Shown: positions 33,146-44,847, counted from the stretch's first letter. The stretch: 64,000 bases of DNA from Arbacia lixula (GCA_963669155.1 OZ022597.1:1618673-1682672); one strand, 5' to 3'. Notes: a model not told the origin generated them from the letters alone. Numbers and translations are program-made.

Positions 33146-33438
33146 AGCGCCATGGAAAAGTAGTAACATTTCAATGGCCAATTATCTCACAGCATATAAG
33201 ATGTCATATCATAGTTCATGTTACTACAAGATTGTATTAGATTTAGAGGCTCTCGGGTCACTTTGAGGATAAATTTGGGCAACAAATCCCCCTCCCCCGT
33301 GTGATTTTTTTTCATAAATTGCACATTTCTTTATATCAAAAAGAAAATTACCTCAGTAATAGATAGAAACTTGTTGACAATCTGCAAGTATATAATTTAT
33401 GTTTAACACTCTTTGAAAAGGTACCAACATTAGCAATC

Positions 33439-33511
33439 GGTCTGTTGGCTCAGTTGGTAAAGCGTCAGACTGATAACCTGAAGGTCGTGAGTTCGATTCC
33501 TGACATAGGAT
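33439..33511 (+). tRNA. tRNA-like sequence, anticodon loop GAT (Ile), probably a pseudogene
   Basis: A-box region TGGCTCAGTTGG, anticodon arm TCAGA-CTGATAA-CCTGA with GAT at the anticodon position, variable loop AGGTC and B box GAGTTCGATTCC. The acceptor stem pairs poorly and the T stem has mismatches, so a functional tRNA is unlikely. It may be the head of a tRNA-derived SINE. Confidence 0.45.
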
Positions 33512-33583
33512 GCTCTTTTGGTTTTTTTCTCGTTGGTTGGAAACTAATAGTCTATACGCTAAAATCACCAAGCAAAACCACCG

Positions 33584-33930
33584 ACGTCTTATAGCCTAGT
33601 GGTAGGGTAAGCGCCGGGACTACCTCACACTCGTGCTAGCGAGCACGGGTTCGAAACCCGCTAACTCCAAGGTTGCAAAACCAAGGTTCAAGGATTGTCG
33701 GATGGCCCGGCAAAGGCATTGGGATCACCCTTGTTCCTCCCCTAAAGAGTTAGAGTCTATAGTTTTTATAGGCTACAGTTTTTAGGAGGTAGGAAGAGAC
33801 ACGCGATGGGCCGGTCGCCATACCAGAAGGGAACTAATGGTAGTCGGTAAGGGTTATGAGCTTAATTGCGGAAGCCCGAAGTCACGACACCTGAACTCCT
33901 GGCATTACCATTGCTTAACCTTTTATTTTT
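33584..33930 (+). mobile_element. tRNA-derived SINE with long variable arm
   Basis: Pol III boxes are good: A box TAGCCTAGTGGTAGGG (33,592-33,607) and B box GGGTTCGAAACCC (33,647-33,659). Between them is a hairpin GTGCTAGCGAGCAC, like the long variable arm of Ser/Leu tRNAs. The tRNA-unrelated body includes GGATGGCCCGGCAAAGGC and ATGGGCCGGTCGCCAT, and it ends near a T-rich run at 33,923. The family differs from the SINEs at 705 and 14,530. Confidence 0.65.
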
Positions 33931-34109
33931 TTTTGTTGAAATATTGACTTTAATTGTTGTTTTCCTTCTATCTTTGATGACAACCAATGATGACAAACAA
34001 TATAAGCTGACTATAAGTTCAAGGCTATTTAAACACATTAACAAGCTAAATTATCTAAAGTTAACTTAATAATCAGCCACAAATATCCATCCTCACAACA
34101 TACCACTCA

Positions 34110-34143
34110 CACATACACAGACACACACACACACACATACGCA
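34110..34143 (+). repeat. (CA)n microsatellite
   Basis: CACACATACACAGACACACACACACACAC with small interruptions. Confidence 0.9.
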
Positions 34144-34729
34144 CGTCTTCCTAATATAAAAGCTTGTATAAAGTTTAACTTTCTTCATACTTTCCTATGT
34201 TATAAAGAGGACCCTCATTACTGCATAACAAGTACAAATTACATGGAATAAGTAAAATAATTGAAACAGGATAAATTTCCTTAAAACTGTATGGTCCATT
34301 TCTTAAAATGAGCACTCAGCTTATTCTTTTTTTTTTAGCTATCTTATATTCTACACTTTGTTTTGATTTAACCATTGAGATAAAAGCTTCAAACCTCAGT
34401 TCTTTCTCCTGAAATTTGCAAGAGTAAATGTAAAATTTCAGACACAAAAATAGAACATTAATACAAGAGTCATGTTTACTTCCCGTATGTACACCAAACA
34501 AATAATTGAATTTTGAGAATACTAATTCACGGAAAATGTCAGAATTAGTACCATATTCCTCTTCTTATTACTTTTCTGCCGGTTTTTTGTCCATTGATTT
34601 TCTACACTTTCCTGGAGCATGTTGCATATAAGTTTTAAATTATTCTACCTTACCATCAATGGTAGCTCCCAAGAAAACCTATCTGCAACATGGCCCTGAT
34701 CTCTGATATCATCGAATCTTTCTCATTTG

Positions 34730-34995
34730 CACAGAGTAGAGGGTATCCTCAACCAGCAAGGCTATCCTTCAATCTTACAGCTGAAGGCCTTCCCTTCAGG
34801 GAAACGCCTGATCAGAGGAGGGTTCGTTTTTCAGTAGGACAATGACCCAAAGCACACGTCAAGACTATTCAAAGAACATGCAAAGGCGACTTGTAGAAAA
34901 AGGAAGAGACACAAGTCCTGGCAATCATGGATTGACCGCACCAGTCTACAGATTTCGATCCCCTTTCTTGTCATTTATGTTTTTGGATGAAAATA
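34730..34995 (+). pseudogene. Tc1-like transposase relic (DDE region)
   Basis: The frame reads VEGILNQQGYPSILQLKAF, then GGFVFQ, a stop, and DNDPKHTSRLFKEH. The FVFQQDNDPKHTSR signature is diagnostic of Tc1/mariner transposases, and its first D is the second catalytic aspartate. A TAG replaces the second Gln, and N- and C-terminal parts are missing, so it is inactive. Confidence 0.88.
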
Positions 34996-35093
34996 AAGAG
35001 GTTTCCATACAAGTGAAACACTAAGTATTGTTTAATTTTATTTGTGTGTTTGACTTCTAACTAGGAAAAGGAAAAATGAATGAAGTTACGCAC

Positions 35094-35385
35094 TTAACCC
35101 TGTATAATGGTGAAATGCGGATATGTAGATTACGTGAATTTAATAAAAAGGTTAGCATTTTGAGAAAATGCCATATTGACTGGTAGGCAGCCATTTAATA
35201 GAGTATAACTTTCTTTGAGTCAAGGATAAAATGTACATTCTTATATACTATTCACTTTTAAACAAAACTTTAACTCTTCTATGAGCCTGAATATCAATAA
35301 AGCCTACCAATTAACCCTGTATAATGGTGAAATGCTCTGGATATCTAGATTACGCGAATTTCTTAAAAAGGCTATTTTTGACATG
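35094..35385 (+). repeat. Tandem pair, about 216-bp spacing
   Basis: CTTAACCCTGTATAATGGTG with AAATGCGGATATGTAGATTA and AATAAAAAGG at 35,094 recurs at 35,310 as TTAACCCTGTATAATGGTG with AAATGCTCTGGATATCTAG. The intervening sequence is unique. Confidence 0.7.
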
Positions 35386-35510
35386 ACGTCACGAAATAGT
35401 ACTTTTCTTCCCTCTGAGCTCTCTTCCTTCAAATAGTTCATCTATTTTTGGTCATGTGACACCCTTTCAACCAATCAACGAACTGGAATATATTAATGAG
35501 GGATATAAAA
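35383..35510 (+). repeat. Dispersed repeat, inverted partner at 53,605-53,732
   Basis: CATGACGTCACGAAATAGTA, CCTCTGAGCTCTCTTCCTTC, GGTCATGTGACACCCTTTCA and CAACGAACTGGAATATATTA are the reverse complement of 53,605-53,732 with almost no change. Confidence 0.85.
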
Positions 35511-36269
35511 TCAATCAATGGATAGATGGAGCAGCCAATCTACCAACTAACACGGGCTGCGACAGGTAGATGCTGCTGCGGGAAATTCATTTTTATGACT
35601 CATTCAAAGAAGAAATGTTAATTACAGTACATGTATGTAAAGAAAAAAATCATAAAAGCAAAAATAAAATTGAAGAAATATTGGGTAAAGAGAAGCACTA
35701 TCATCTAATGATCAAAAGTGGTGTATGTAGTTGCAAAATGATGAGTAAAGCACAGCCCTGTCATATCAAACCTCGTAGGAGAAAGGGTGAAGTTAACAGT
35801 TCTTATGGTTTTGTAAAATAGATGTGAAGGACTGAAAATATGTCTTTTTTTACAGAATGGTGGCAAGATCGCTTGCGTGATGATAAATCTCATGCTTTTG
35901 TTAAGATGCATATGCATAACTTCAGATGCTTACGAATAGAAAGTTTGGATGATATCAGAGATCAGGGCCATGTTGGAGATATGTTTTCTTGGTTGCTACC
36001 ACTACATTTAAGTTACAATAATTGAAAACCTATATGCAACATCCTCCTGGAACTGACAACAAAGTGTAAATAACATGAATAATAAGAATAATACATGATG
36101 CTTCTGGCAGAAATAACACGTGGGCTCACATGTGTGGTGCACAATGGGGGTTGTTGTGCTCTGAATTAATTATCTCAAACACACAAGTCCAAATCTCACC
36201 AATAATTGATTAGGGTCAAATAGTAACATATTTCCCATATGAAGTCCATGTATTTTATAATGAGGCAAA

Positions 36270-36620
36270 AAAAAAAAGACACCAGCAGCCCGAATGGAGA
36301 AGTAAACAAACTATATTTGCCTGGAGTAGATTTTCGAGTAAGAGATCAAAGGGGAAGGGACTGAAAGTCAGCAATTGTTTAATTCAGTTAGAAATTAATA
36401 TCAGTAAATAAATTTCAGTTAGAAATCAATTCTATACTTCTGAGCACAATAGATTAAACCGCCATTTACATGAAGTCTGTGTAATTTTCAATAAGGCACA
36501 AAAAACAGCGGCCCATATGGAGAAGTAAGCAAAATATGTTCTTACCTGGGATAGATTTTTTAATAAGAGATTGATGACAAAACGGCTGATAGTCTGCAAT
36601 CGTTTAATTGAAAAAAAAAA
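36270..36620 (+). repeat. Tandem duplication, unit about 215 bp
   Basis: Two units share GGAGAAGTAARCAAA, ACCTGG.ATAGATTTT, TAAGAGAT and GTCDGCAAT.GTTTAATT at 36,283-36,395 and 36,499-36,612. Confidence 0.75.
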
Positions 36621-36719
36621 TGGAGAATAAGGGGATACCTTCTCGTTTAAGCCAATAATACAATTTATATGATGAAACCTTTTTTTTTTAAAATGGGCAG
36701 AACGAGAAGTTTTGAAAAA

Positions 36720-39050
36720 CATTAATCTTGAATGGTTATGTTTAACTTTAAATCAATTTGAAGAGACAACTTTGCCAGATATAAAGCATCACATTGCTAG
36801 TACTGCAGAACTTACTTGTTGGTTACCATTATTTGCTTTAGTATACAGACTGTGCATAGAGAATGCCTAATTCTGACATCAAAATAATAATGCTAGGAAT
36901 CACCATTATCATTTAATCTTTCAAGTTCAGACTTTATTGAAATCTTTGCATGAGACCATTCACAAATATCTCCTTATGGGTAACAGTGTGACTAATCACA
37001 TATTTATATATGTTAAGCATGATTCATCAAAACACTCATTGATACAGAATATAGCTTGTTTTAAACTATCAAACATGAATAAATATTGTGTCCCTTGAAA
37101 GTGTAAAACATAAAAGGTCAAGGTCTATGAAATATGCCTGACTGAGTAACACAGAGATTAAAAATACACCGTTTGTTATACATATAAGCAAAATATGTGC
37201 CCATTGTGTAAAACCTGATTTTGCTCTATGATTTTATTTTCTGTTCAGGGGGAGGGGGAAGGCTTCGAATTTCTTGCAAATAAATACCCCAATTCTTTTA
37301 GACTTAAGAATCCTGATCTTCTCATAAGCAATAAACATGCGTGCACTCTGCTGACCTATTTTTCATAAAAATGTCTGTATGCAAAGTTCATAATTAATGC
37401 TTTAACCAGTGTGACTTTCAAGCCTGCTACATAAATGAAAAAGTTCAAATACTTGTATTTCAGCACAATACAAAAGATTGGATACATGTGTGATTTTTTT
37501 TTTGCAAGAAAAAATGATATCGTACATTAGCGAGGTTATACTACAGATGTGATACTACTTATTCAAGATTATTTTGTTCTACCAGATAACAATATGCAGC
37601 AACAATGCTTTTGAACAATAATATACACAAAGACATTCAGTAGGACTGCCATTTTAAGAAGGATCTTGTCCTTCTCAAAATGGGTATGCCTCAGACCAGC
37701 AAACCCAGTGTACACACACATTTAGTACTTGACATTAACAGATTGTACACAACACATTAAATAAACAAATGCTTTGTGATGATCGATGTCAACATATTGA
37801 TGCATTTTTCCTTCAATTTCTTCTTAAAAACATCTCCAGACACAAAGTAATACATGTATATGTACATTAAGTTGTTAACAAATGTGTATGTTGCGTTGCA
37901 ACACTCATGCATTTATCACACGGTTAAAAGGATAATACAAAGAAAAGAATATACACTTACAAAATAAGTGATAATATGTAAAAAAAGAAAGAAGAAAACA
38001 AATAACATTTCTTCTATAAAAAGAAAAAGGCTTACGCTAAAGACTCACCTACTTCACCTGTTTAATGAATGCAGTACAGACATGGTCCAAGGAACACATT
38101 GGTATCACATGTGTGAGCTCTCCTGACCACATCATGGTCTGCTTTCATGGTATTGAAATATTCCCAAAAAAAACTGCACTGATCGGGCTTAAGGAGACTT
38201 GATAACCCCCTTCTTCTGCAGGGTGCCCCTTCCTTCTCGTTTCAATAAAGTACGCCAAATGTAAGCTTGAATAAGTGATAAGAGGGCGATAAAGTGCCAA
38301 CTCTCCCCCAGTCCAAGGTCAGTATTTGCCCTCTTATATCATTGAGAATGGTTGAGTACTGAATATCACAAACTACTTCCAAACTCTATATTAACCAAGG
38401 ACAAATAATCCATAAACAGTACATGTATAAAATCAAATATTTTCAAAATGTGGCAAGAGTGTATTGTACTGCTAAGCAATGGCATTCACTGTACTTGTGT
38501 ACGTATATGTTTGTGTAATGTGAACATCTTTGACACAATGTTGATACATCAGTTTTTTGTTCACATTTTGCAAGACTCAAATGACATTCTGGCATGCTTT
38601 CACACATCTCTAACATGCCCATATTTGGCATGAAATTCAATGTGTATTGATAAAACCTGAATATTAAGATTTGCAGCATTGAGATGAGCATCAGAACATG
38701 AATTTTGAGAGCACCGTGAGATTCACTATATACACATCAAGAGCCAGTATTTCACATAACACATATTTCCATGGAATATCATCACATATACAGCAGCGGG
38801 GTATTGAGAGTAAATACTGAGTGGAGTAATGCTGAGAGACTAGTAGAATAAACAAAGGGGGTAGTTGATAATTAATGCTCGATAACAAACAAACTAAAGG
38901 CACATTCACAAATAGTTGTTTTGCTGCTACTGCTCCATTTACAGTACACTCAGTCTAGACCAGCAACAACTTCTGCAGGTCATCAAGACAATGATAATAA
39001 CAGCACCTTTTCTTTGCAGCAATGTACGTGATACATTTTCTTTACCTCCC
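36720..39050. other. Long AT-rich stretch without recognised gene
   Basis: No repeat family or exon recognised. If the open frame at 39,102-39,257 on the minus strand is a real last exon, this region could include its 3' UTR, but nothing in the sequence proves it. Confidence 0.4.
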
Positions 39051-39101
39051 CATTCTCTTTCTTCGTCTTATTCTTTGTACCATTACATTCCCTTGACGAT
39101 T

Positions 39102-39257
39102 TCATCCGTCAGCGCAATACCCCACTAGCGCCTGGAACGAGACCAACCGCGCTAACCCCAGTGACAGGCGAGGCGTGAACGGAAGATCTTTCGGAGCGCT
39201 AGGAGTGTAGGCGTATTTCGGTGCACGGGATACATAGTTCCGTGGATACAAATCTGC
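39102..39257 (-). CDS. Possible C-terminal exon, unrecognised
   Basis: On the minus strand the acceptor AATTGTATCAG is followed by an open frame encoding DLYPRNYVSRAPKYAYTPSA, PKDLPFTPRLSLGLARL and a stop at 39,102. It is locally GC-rich and proline/tyrosine-rich. The plus strand is broken by stops here. No homolog is recalled, and a chance open frame is possible. Confidence 0.25.
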   Translation of the reverse strand, partial: ADLYPRNYVSRAPKYAYTPSAPKDLPFTPRLSLGLARLVSFQALVGYCADG

Positions 39258-40004
39258 TGATACAATTGAGGGACAACCCACACCCACAGTGCCTTGTCAA
39301 AAGGCTATATCGACTCTAGTACAGCATCTCTTTGTACAGTTAATACTAAAAGGCTGTCAGTGATTCGACGATGTGGAGGTGGTGCTAAAAGTAATAGCGC
39401 ATTAAAAATGGTTGCTCACTTCAATTAGATATTAACGTGTGAAAAGTTCCTCGCAAGCGGTGTGCGATTTCTGTGCTTATCTATGGGAGAGTGTCTCGTT
39501 CTCTCAAGCCATAAATTGAAGTTAGCGATTATTTCCGATCGCCCAAAAGTTTACGCGAGAACGATACTCAATTGGAACGATGTCTGCCTATGAGAACGAC
39601 ATATGCCACACCAATGGAACATAATATAGCGGTTTATATTCCACATACTAAGAATGTTGCTACATGATTGGTCAAGAGTTGATCACGTGATGAAGCGTAT
39701 TTTTTTCTCATCTGATCACCTGAGAAGAAAAGTTCGTTACAGTACTCGAGGTGATAGTACTTTTTTGGGAAGGAAAGTTCGTTACACTCTATGTGATAGT
39801 ACTTTTTGGATTCGCTGATCTCTTCACTCCTCACAGTCCTAACGCGTGATCAATATTTTGGTGAGATACTGCGAAGCACTCGGATTATTAATTGTAACTC
39901 GGCGCAGACGACGCCGCGGTGCACGGTAATTACAAATTTGTGGTTATAGCGCGCTACGCCGGGCGTACGTACGGGCAGTTCAAGCCTTCCATTTCCCCAC
40001 ACAG

Positions 40005-40605
40005 TATTTCACCAAAACAAGTGTGCAATACTCTACCACCTCGTACCAAAATTGACCTAGAATTTCACTTTCCTGTATTTCATATGAATTATGAAAGGTA
40101 TTCTCGGAGGATCTATGTTCTCACCGATACCGCAAAGGTAAGCGAACTTCGATTTCTTCTTGCTTTGCCGTCAAAATCTTACGAATTAGCGTCACTATGG
40201 CATAGTGTTCGTTGGAATTTGTAGAGTGTATATCGCAACCTGCACAAAATCAATTTGCTTCCGGGTTTCGGAGCGTCGCGTGAATATGAAACCAAAAAGT
40301 AAGATCATGAAGCCGCACCGACCCGAACGTTTTTGTACGTTAAATTGTCATTTATTGTATAGATTGTTGTATCAGATGTGGAATATAAAGCAAATAATCA
40401 ACTTTTGGTTTCAGGCAATGAGACGAACTATCACTTCCTCGGCGATCTGAATGTATACGCTATCTTTCCTCATCTAAAGCTTTGGAAAGATAACTACATC
40501 CAGATCGCTTCGGAAGTGATAGCTCTTCCCATCGCCGAAACCAACGTTGATTATTTGCTGAATATCGTGTTCCAGAACGATATATACCGGGATTTTTGGT
40601 ACTGA
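40005..40605 (+). CDS. Two candidate exons, perhaps PLXDC-like extracellular domain
   Basis: Exon 1 (40,005-40,137): acceptor CCCCACACAG, then ISPKQVCNTLPPRTKIDLEF, HFPVFHMNYERYSRRIYVLTD, and the strong donor CAAAG/GTAAGC. Exon 2 (from 40,415 or 40,423): acceptor GGTTTCAG, then TNYHFLGDLNVYAIFPHLKL and LLNIVFQNDIYRDFWY, stop at 40,603. The segment IDLEFHFPVF...RRIYVLTD resembles the beta-sheet domain of plexin-domain-containing proteins (where SFDFPFYG...ITVATGGF is typical), and exon 2 follows at a compatible place. With the canonical acceptor (40,415) the frame needs one extra base; the alternative AG 8 nt downstream restores it. Either unusual splicing or decay explains this. The next sequence downstream is a transposon. 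Family assignment is tentative. Confidence 0.35.
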
Positions 40606-40654
40606 GAACCAGATATAATAGGAACGGAATGTGCCATCACACCGGCTGCAGAAA

Positions 40655-41990
40655 ATCTACGGCGGCCGTAGGGTCGACCTGTCGGCGGATTCATATTTTG
40701 TACAGGCCGTAGGGGCGGCCGTAGAATTATAGTGCGGAGTTATAACATTTTTCATTTCTACGCTCACCGTAAAAATTGACTAGTCGTAGCCATGGCGTAG
40801 AACGTTCTATGGCGCGGCCACCGTGAGGACGCCTTGCGCCACCGTGCGTCTGCCGTATTTGTCAAAAAAACACAGGGTCGCCCTGCGGCGACCGTACGTT
40901 ATCATGTCCAGAACTTACGGCAGCCGCAGATTTTCTGGCTCCATAAATTAAAAAATAAGCCGTGCGGTGACCGTGGCATATGTTACCGCTACCGTAAGTG
41001 GCCGTGGAAATTCTGCGGCGACCGTAGAATTGCTACTCGCCGTAGAAATTTTCAGAATCTACGGCGGCCGTAGCAAATGTGAATGAGGCATAAATGTACA
41101 TGAATAAATGACATTAATTTCATCTTCGCGTACTTCTTGTGTGAAGAGAGAACAAGAGAACAGATTTTGGTACATGCAGGGATGTATGTAGTGCCGTCAC
41201 CAGATTTTTTTAAGAGGGGGTGCGTTTGGGCGGAAAAGGACAAAAAATGACCAATTCCGATGTCAGGCAGTGCTGCTGGTGGCATAGGTAGGGGCAAAAG
41301 CAAACTACTCTATAACTAAAATGTATAATATGTATGATATAAATGTATTGAAATATCAATTATCACATTGAAATATTATGTTTCCTAATTTAGACTTCTG
41401 TGTTTTTTTTTTAAATTTCCATTTTTTCTTTGTTGTTGTTGTCCTCTTTCTCCTTTTCTCTTCATTTTTTCCTTTTTCTTTTTTCTTTTTAACCCTTCCT
41501 TCTTCTATTTCCTCCCTGTTTGTCTTGTTGTCCCTTCTTTCCTTCCTTTCTTTCTTTCTCTTTCTCTCACCCCCCCCCCCTCTCTCTCTCTCCCTCTCTC
41601 TCTCTTTCTCTCGCTCTTTCTGTTTCTGTCACCTATTTCTATATCTTTCCTCTCTCATGGCGTTTTAGTCATTGTCAGTATACTGTAGTATACGGTCGCT
41701 CTACTCCAATTCAGATGTAGCCACAAATAATTACCCAAATAATTGAAATGTGCAACTTTGAGATGTCTAATCTGGATTTTTTTTTACTCTCTCTCTCTCT
41801 TTCCACTAAGTTATTTCAATCACATGATTTATATTATGGTCATGTTCACATTATAGGGTGCCACTCTGAAATTTCAACATGTTTGTCTGTAGTCATTTCA
41901 TAAACATGATAAATCCACAGAATGTATAAATACTGTGTGGCATATGGGTGACCTCACTAGGTGCTACGGTACCTCAGCTGGTATTAACAT
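40655..41990 (+). repeat. Duplicated segment of about 1.3 kb, copy 2 (includes CpG-rich element)
   Basis: Collinear with 20,945-22,240: CGTAGAATTATAG.GCGGAGTT, the CTACGGCGGCCGTAG end (41,058-41,074), AGAACAAGAGAACAGATTTT, the TTTCCTTTTTC pyrimidine block and TCTGTAGTCATTTCATAAA. The left end of the CpG-rich transposon is lost. After GGTGACCTCACTAGGTGC the copies diverge; copy 1 continues into a LINE and copy 2 does not. Confidence 0.8.
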
Positions 41991-42177
41991 CTCCATTTAT
42001 AACTTCGTTCAATTTTGGTTGACACATATTAAGTACCCTAAATGGCACCTTTTTGTGTACACAAAATATGTTTCGAATGCAATAACGCGTTATTTCGCAG
42101 TTAGGGGGAAAGTTGTGAATACATTACGAGAACGCTGTATTTGGATCTGAACATTTGTACATTTATTCAGAGCCCAG

Positions 42178-42785
42178 AAAAATAAGTTCCCATTCATCTA
42201 TGTAAAATTATCTACTAAAAACGAATTTCACATTTGTTTGCCGCAATAAAGTCTCATTTTGACGAAATTAAAAAAAAAATCCGCACACCTCGAAGTGATG
42301 TTAGAAAAGTCAGTGCCGAGTCAAATGCATACAAAATTCAGTAAAAGACTCCGCTGTTAACTTGCATTCACAACTTTCCCCCTAAATGAGTAGTAACGCG
42401 TAGTTACATTCAACTGTATCTTGTCATTCAGATTCAATGGATGGAATGCACTTTGAATCTATTAGTTGTTGCTACTCGGACAAACTTCGAACTTCGGACA
42501 AGCTTTTGGGTTTCCATTGGTAACGTATTGCTTGAACGGCGTGAATAACATTTGCATACATAACGAAAAAGGTTTATTAGAAATATGGCATCCGTGCAAT
42601 TTAATTCTAACAGCGGAGTCGTTTATGGCATTTTGTATGCATTCGACCCGGCTTTGATGTCTCTAACGTCCCTTGGAGGTGTGCTTGTTTTAAAATTTTC
42701 GTCAAAATGAGACTTTATTGCGGCAAACAAATGTGAAATTCGGTATCAGTGGATAATTTTACATAGATAAGGGGGAACTTATTTT
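42178..42785. mobile_element. Foldback element 'TTTGCCGCAATAAAGTC', copy 1
   Basis: Arms of about 100 bp: AAGTTCCCATTCATCTATGT to CATTTTGACGAAATT on the left, mirrored by AATTTTCGTCAAAATGAGAC to CATAGATAAGGGGGAACTT on the right. The unique middle has CAGATTCAATGGATGGAATG and is inverted relative to copy 2 at 43,473. Confidence 0.85.
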
Positions 42786-43004
42786 TCTAATTTAGTAACC
42801 CTTCAAGATAAATCCATATTTTATTAAATATAATGAGGGTTTTGCTAATACAATAGTTACAAAAAATCTAGCGTTTAAATGTCGGGCCTTGTTTTATTAT
42901 GTAGCTATACGATTGATTGCCATTTTCAAAAGACGGGCCTTCCTCTATTGATAGTTACGATGGACTGGTAGTTTATTTCAAGGCAATAGTTACGATAAAA
43001 TAAT

Positions 43005-43042
43005 AATAATAATTATCATCATCATCATCATCATCATCATCA
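43005..43042 (+). repeat. (ATC)n microsatellite
   Basis: ATTATCATCATCATCATCATCATCATCATCAAG. Confidence 0.95.
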
Positions 43043-43472
43043 AGTACACATGAATCCAAAACGTATGTACAATAACAATACAAAAAACACCAGTGAGATG
43101 CCTGGGAAGCATAAAACGCAAGATGGTCTCTGAGAACGATTTTGTGACGCAATGGGAGCTGCTAAGAAAGGCAAACGGGTCCACCTGCGTTACAATACTT
43201 CAAGCGCCAAACCTCGTCACGTAGTAGCTGAACAATTACTTGCAAACCGGACCCCTGAACATGCTGAAGAGAGTAGTGCACTGACGCCACTGTCGCAATG
43301 ATGGTGACGAGAGAGTGGCTGGAACGCACTGACATCCAACACAGCGCATTGGGAGCGTATTGAGATCTTCCCTCCATCGACGTTTCGCATGATACACAGC
43401 GACAGAAATCAAAATGTAAACCGATCAGGGCGGTGATCTACCAAGATGTTCTTAAAGGGTTACTAAATTAGA

Positions 43473-44037
43473 AGATAAGTTCCCACTAATCTATGTAGAA
43501 TTATCCACTTAAAACGAATTTCACATTCGTTTGCCGCAAGAAAGTCTCATTTTGACGAAAATTGTCAAAAAGCGCACGCCTACAGTGACGTAGGAGAAGT
43601 TAAAATGCCATAAATGCCAACGGCGTAAAAGGCGTAAACTTAAATTGCATGGAATCCATCAATAATTTCTAATAAACCTTTTTCGTAATGTATGCAAATT
43701 TTATTCACGCCATTCAAACAATACGTTACCAATGGGAGACCCAAAGCTTGTCCGAGGTTTGTCTGAGTAGCAACAACTAACAGATTCAAAGTGCATTCCA
43801 TCCATTGAATCTGAATGACAAGATACAGGTGAATGTAACTATACGCGTTACAACGCAGTCAGGGGGAAAGTTGTGAATACATTACGATAATGGTCTATTG
43901 TTGAATTCCGTACAATCTGTGGAATTTTGACTTGTCATACGTCACTGGAGGCGCGCGTTTTCGTCAAAATGAGACTTTATTGCGGCAAACGAATGTGAAA
44001 TTTGTTTTTAGTGGATAAGTTCACATAGATTAGTGGG
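43473..44037. mobile_element. Foldback element 'TTTGCCGCAATAAAGTC', copy 2
   Basis: Same arms as the copy at 42,178 (AAGTTCCCACTAATCTATGT on the left; GCGGCAAACGAATGTGAAAT and AGTTCACATAGATTAG on the right). Its interior is the reverse complement of copy 1 (CATTCCATCCATTGAATCTG). The two copies are 690 bp apart. Confidence 0.85.
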
Positions 44038-44520
44038 CCCGGAACGACTTTACGTAGGACTGGTTACCATTCCTTGTGCTTAATCAGATACCTCAATTTG
44101 TTCCTGTTTTACCATTGCTGGAATTAATTTCCTACAATCGAATTTGACAAATCATAAATTTTTTATTCAGACGCTTGTTAGCAACAAGAAATTTCATTTA
44201 TGAACATCGGATTTTAACTTTAGCTGATGGGAAATGTGGGCGTTTCACCAAGCTGTTCTTAAGCTAAGAACGACTATATGCACGACTGGTCACCCTTTCT
44301 TGTGCTTTGTAATCAGATTCTCAATCATTTTGATTCTCAGCAGCTTAAGTTAAAATCTGAGGGTTATAAATCAAAATTCTTGTTGTCTGAATTCAAAGTT
44401 TTGTCAAATTTGAATAGGATTGTTGAAAATAAACTCTCACTTAGTTAAAACAGGAACAAAGTGAGGCATCTCATTTAGCACGAGAAAGGGTAACCAGTCA
44501 TACGTAGCACTCCCAAGTCA
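44038..44520. repeat. Inverted-repeat element
   Basis: Left arm: GGACTGGTTACCATTCCTTG, CCTCAATTTGTTCCTGTTTT and ATCGAATTTGACAAA. Right arm: TTTGTCAAATTTGAATAGGA, AAACAGGAACAAAGTGAGG and GAAAGGGTAACCAGTCATAC. A second, inner CTAAGAACGACTATATGCAC copy suggests internal duplication. Confidence 0.65.
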
Positions 44521-44694
44521 CAGCAAACGTGGACGCACTTAGTTTTCGGGAGCTCAAAGAAGTTATTGGCTGACTGCATCGACATGATACATGTGACAGT
44601 GATGCACACATCATGACTTGTATAAATCTGACTTGTATCTCGTCAAAGTGACGTGGAGTGGTGGATCGGTCCCAAGACTCTCGATCAGGGCCCT

Positions 44695-44847
44695 GTTGCA
44701 TAAAACTTGCCACTGATGGTAACTTTGCTATCAATGACAACTTCTAGAGTACCCTTGAATTTGATTGGCTGTCGAGTGGTATTACCATGGTAGTAACTAT
44801 TGATGACAGAGTTACCATCAATGGTAAGTTTTATGCAACGGGGCCCA
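44695..44847. mobile_element. Short palindromic MITE (GGGCCCTGTTGCATAAAACT)
   Basis: Ends GGGCCCTGTTGCATAAAACT and AGTTTTATGCAACGGGGCCC are inverted repeats. The inner blocks TGGTAACTTTGCTATCAATG and ACAGAGTTACCATCAATGGT are also complementary. About 150 bp, non-coding. Confidence 0.88.
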
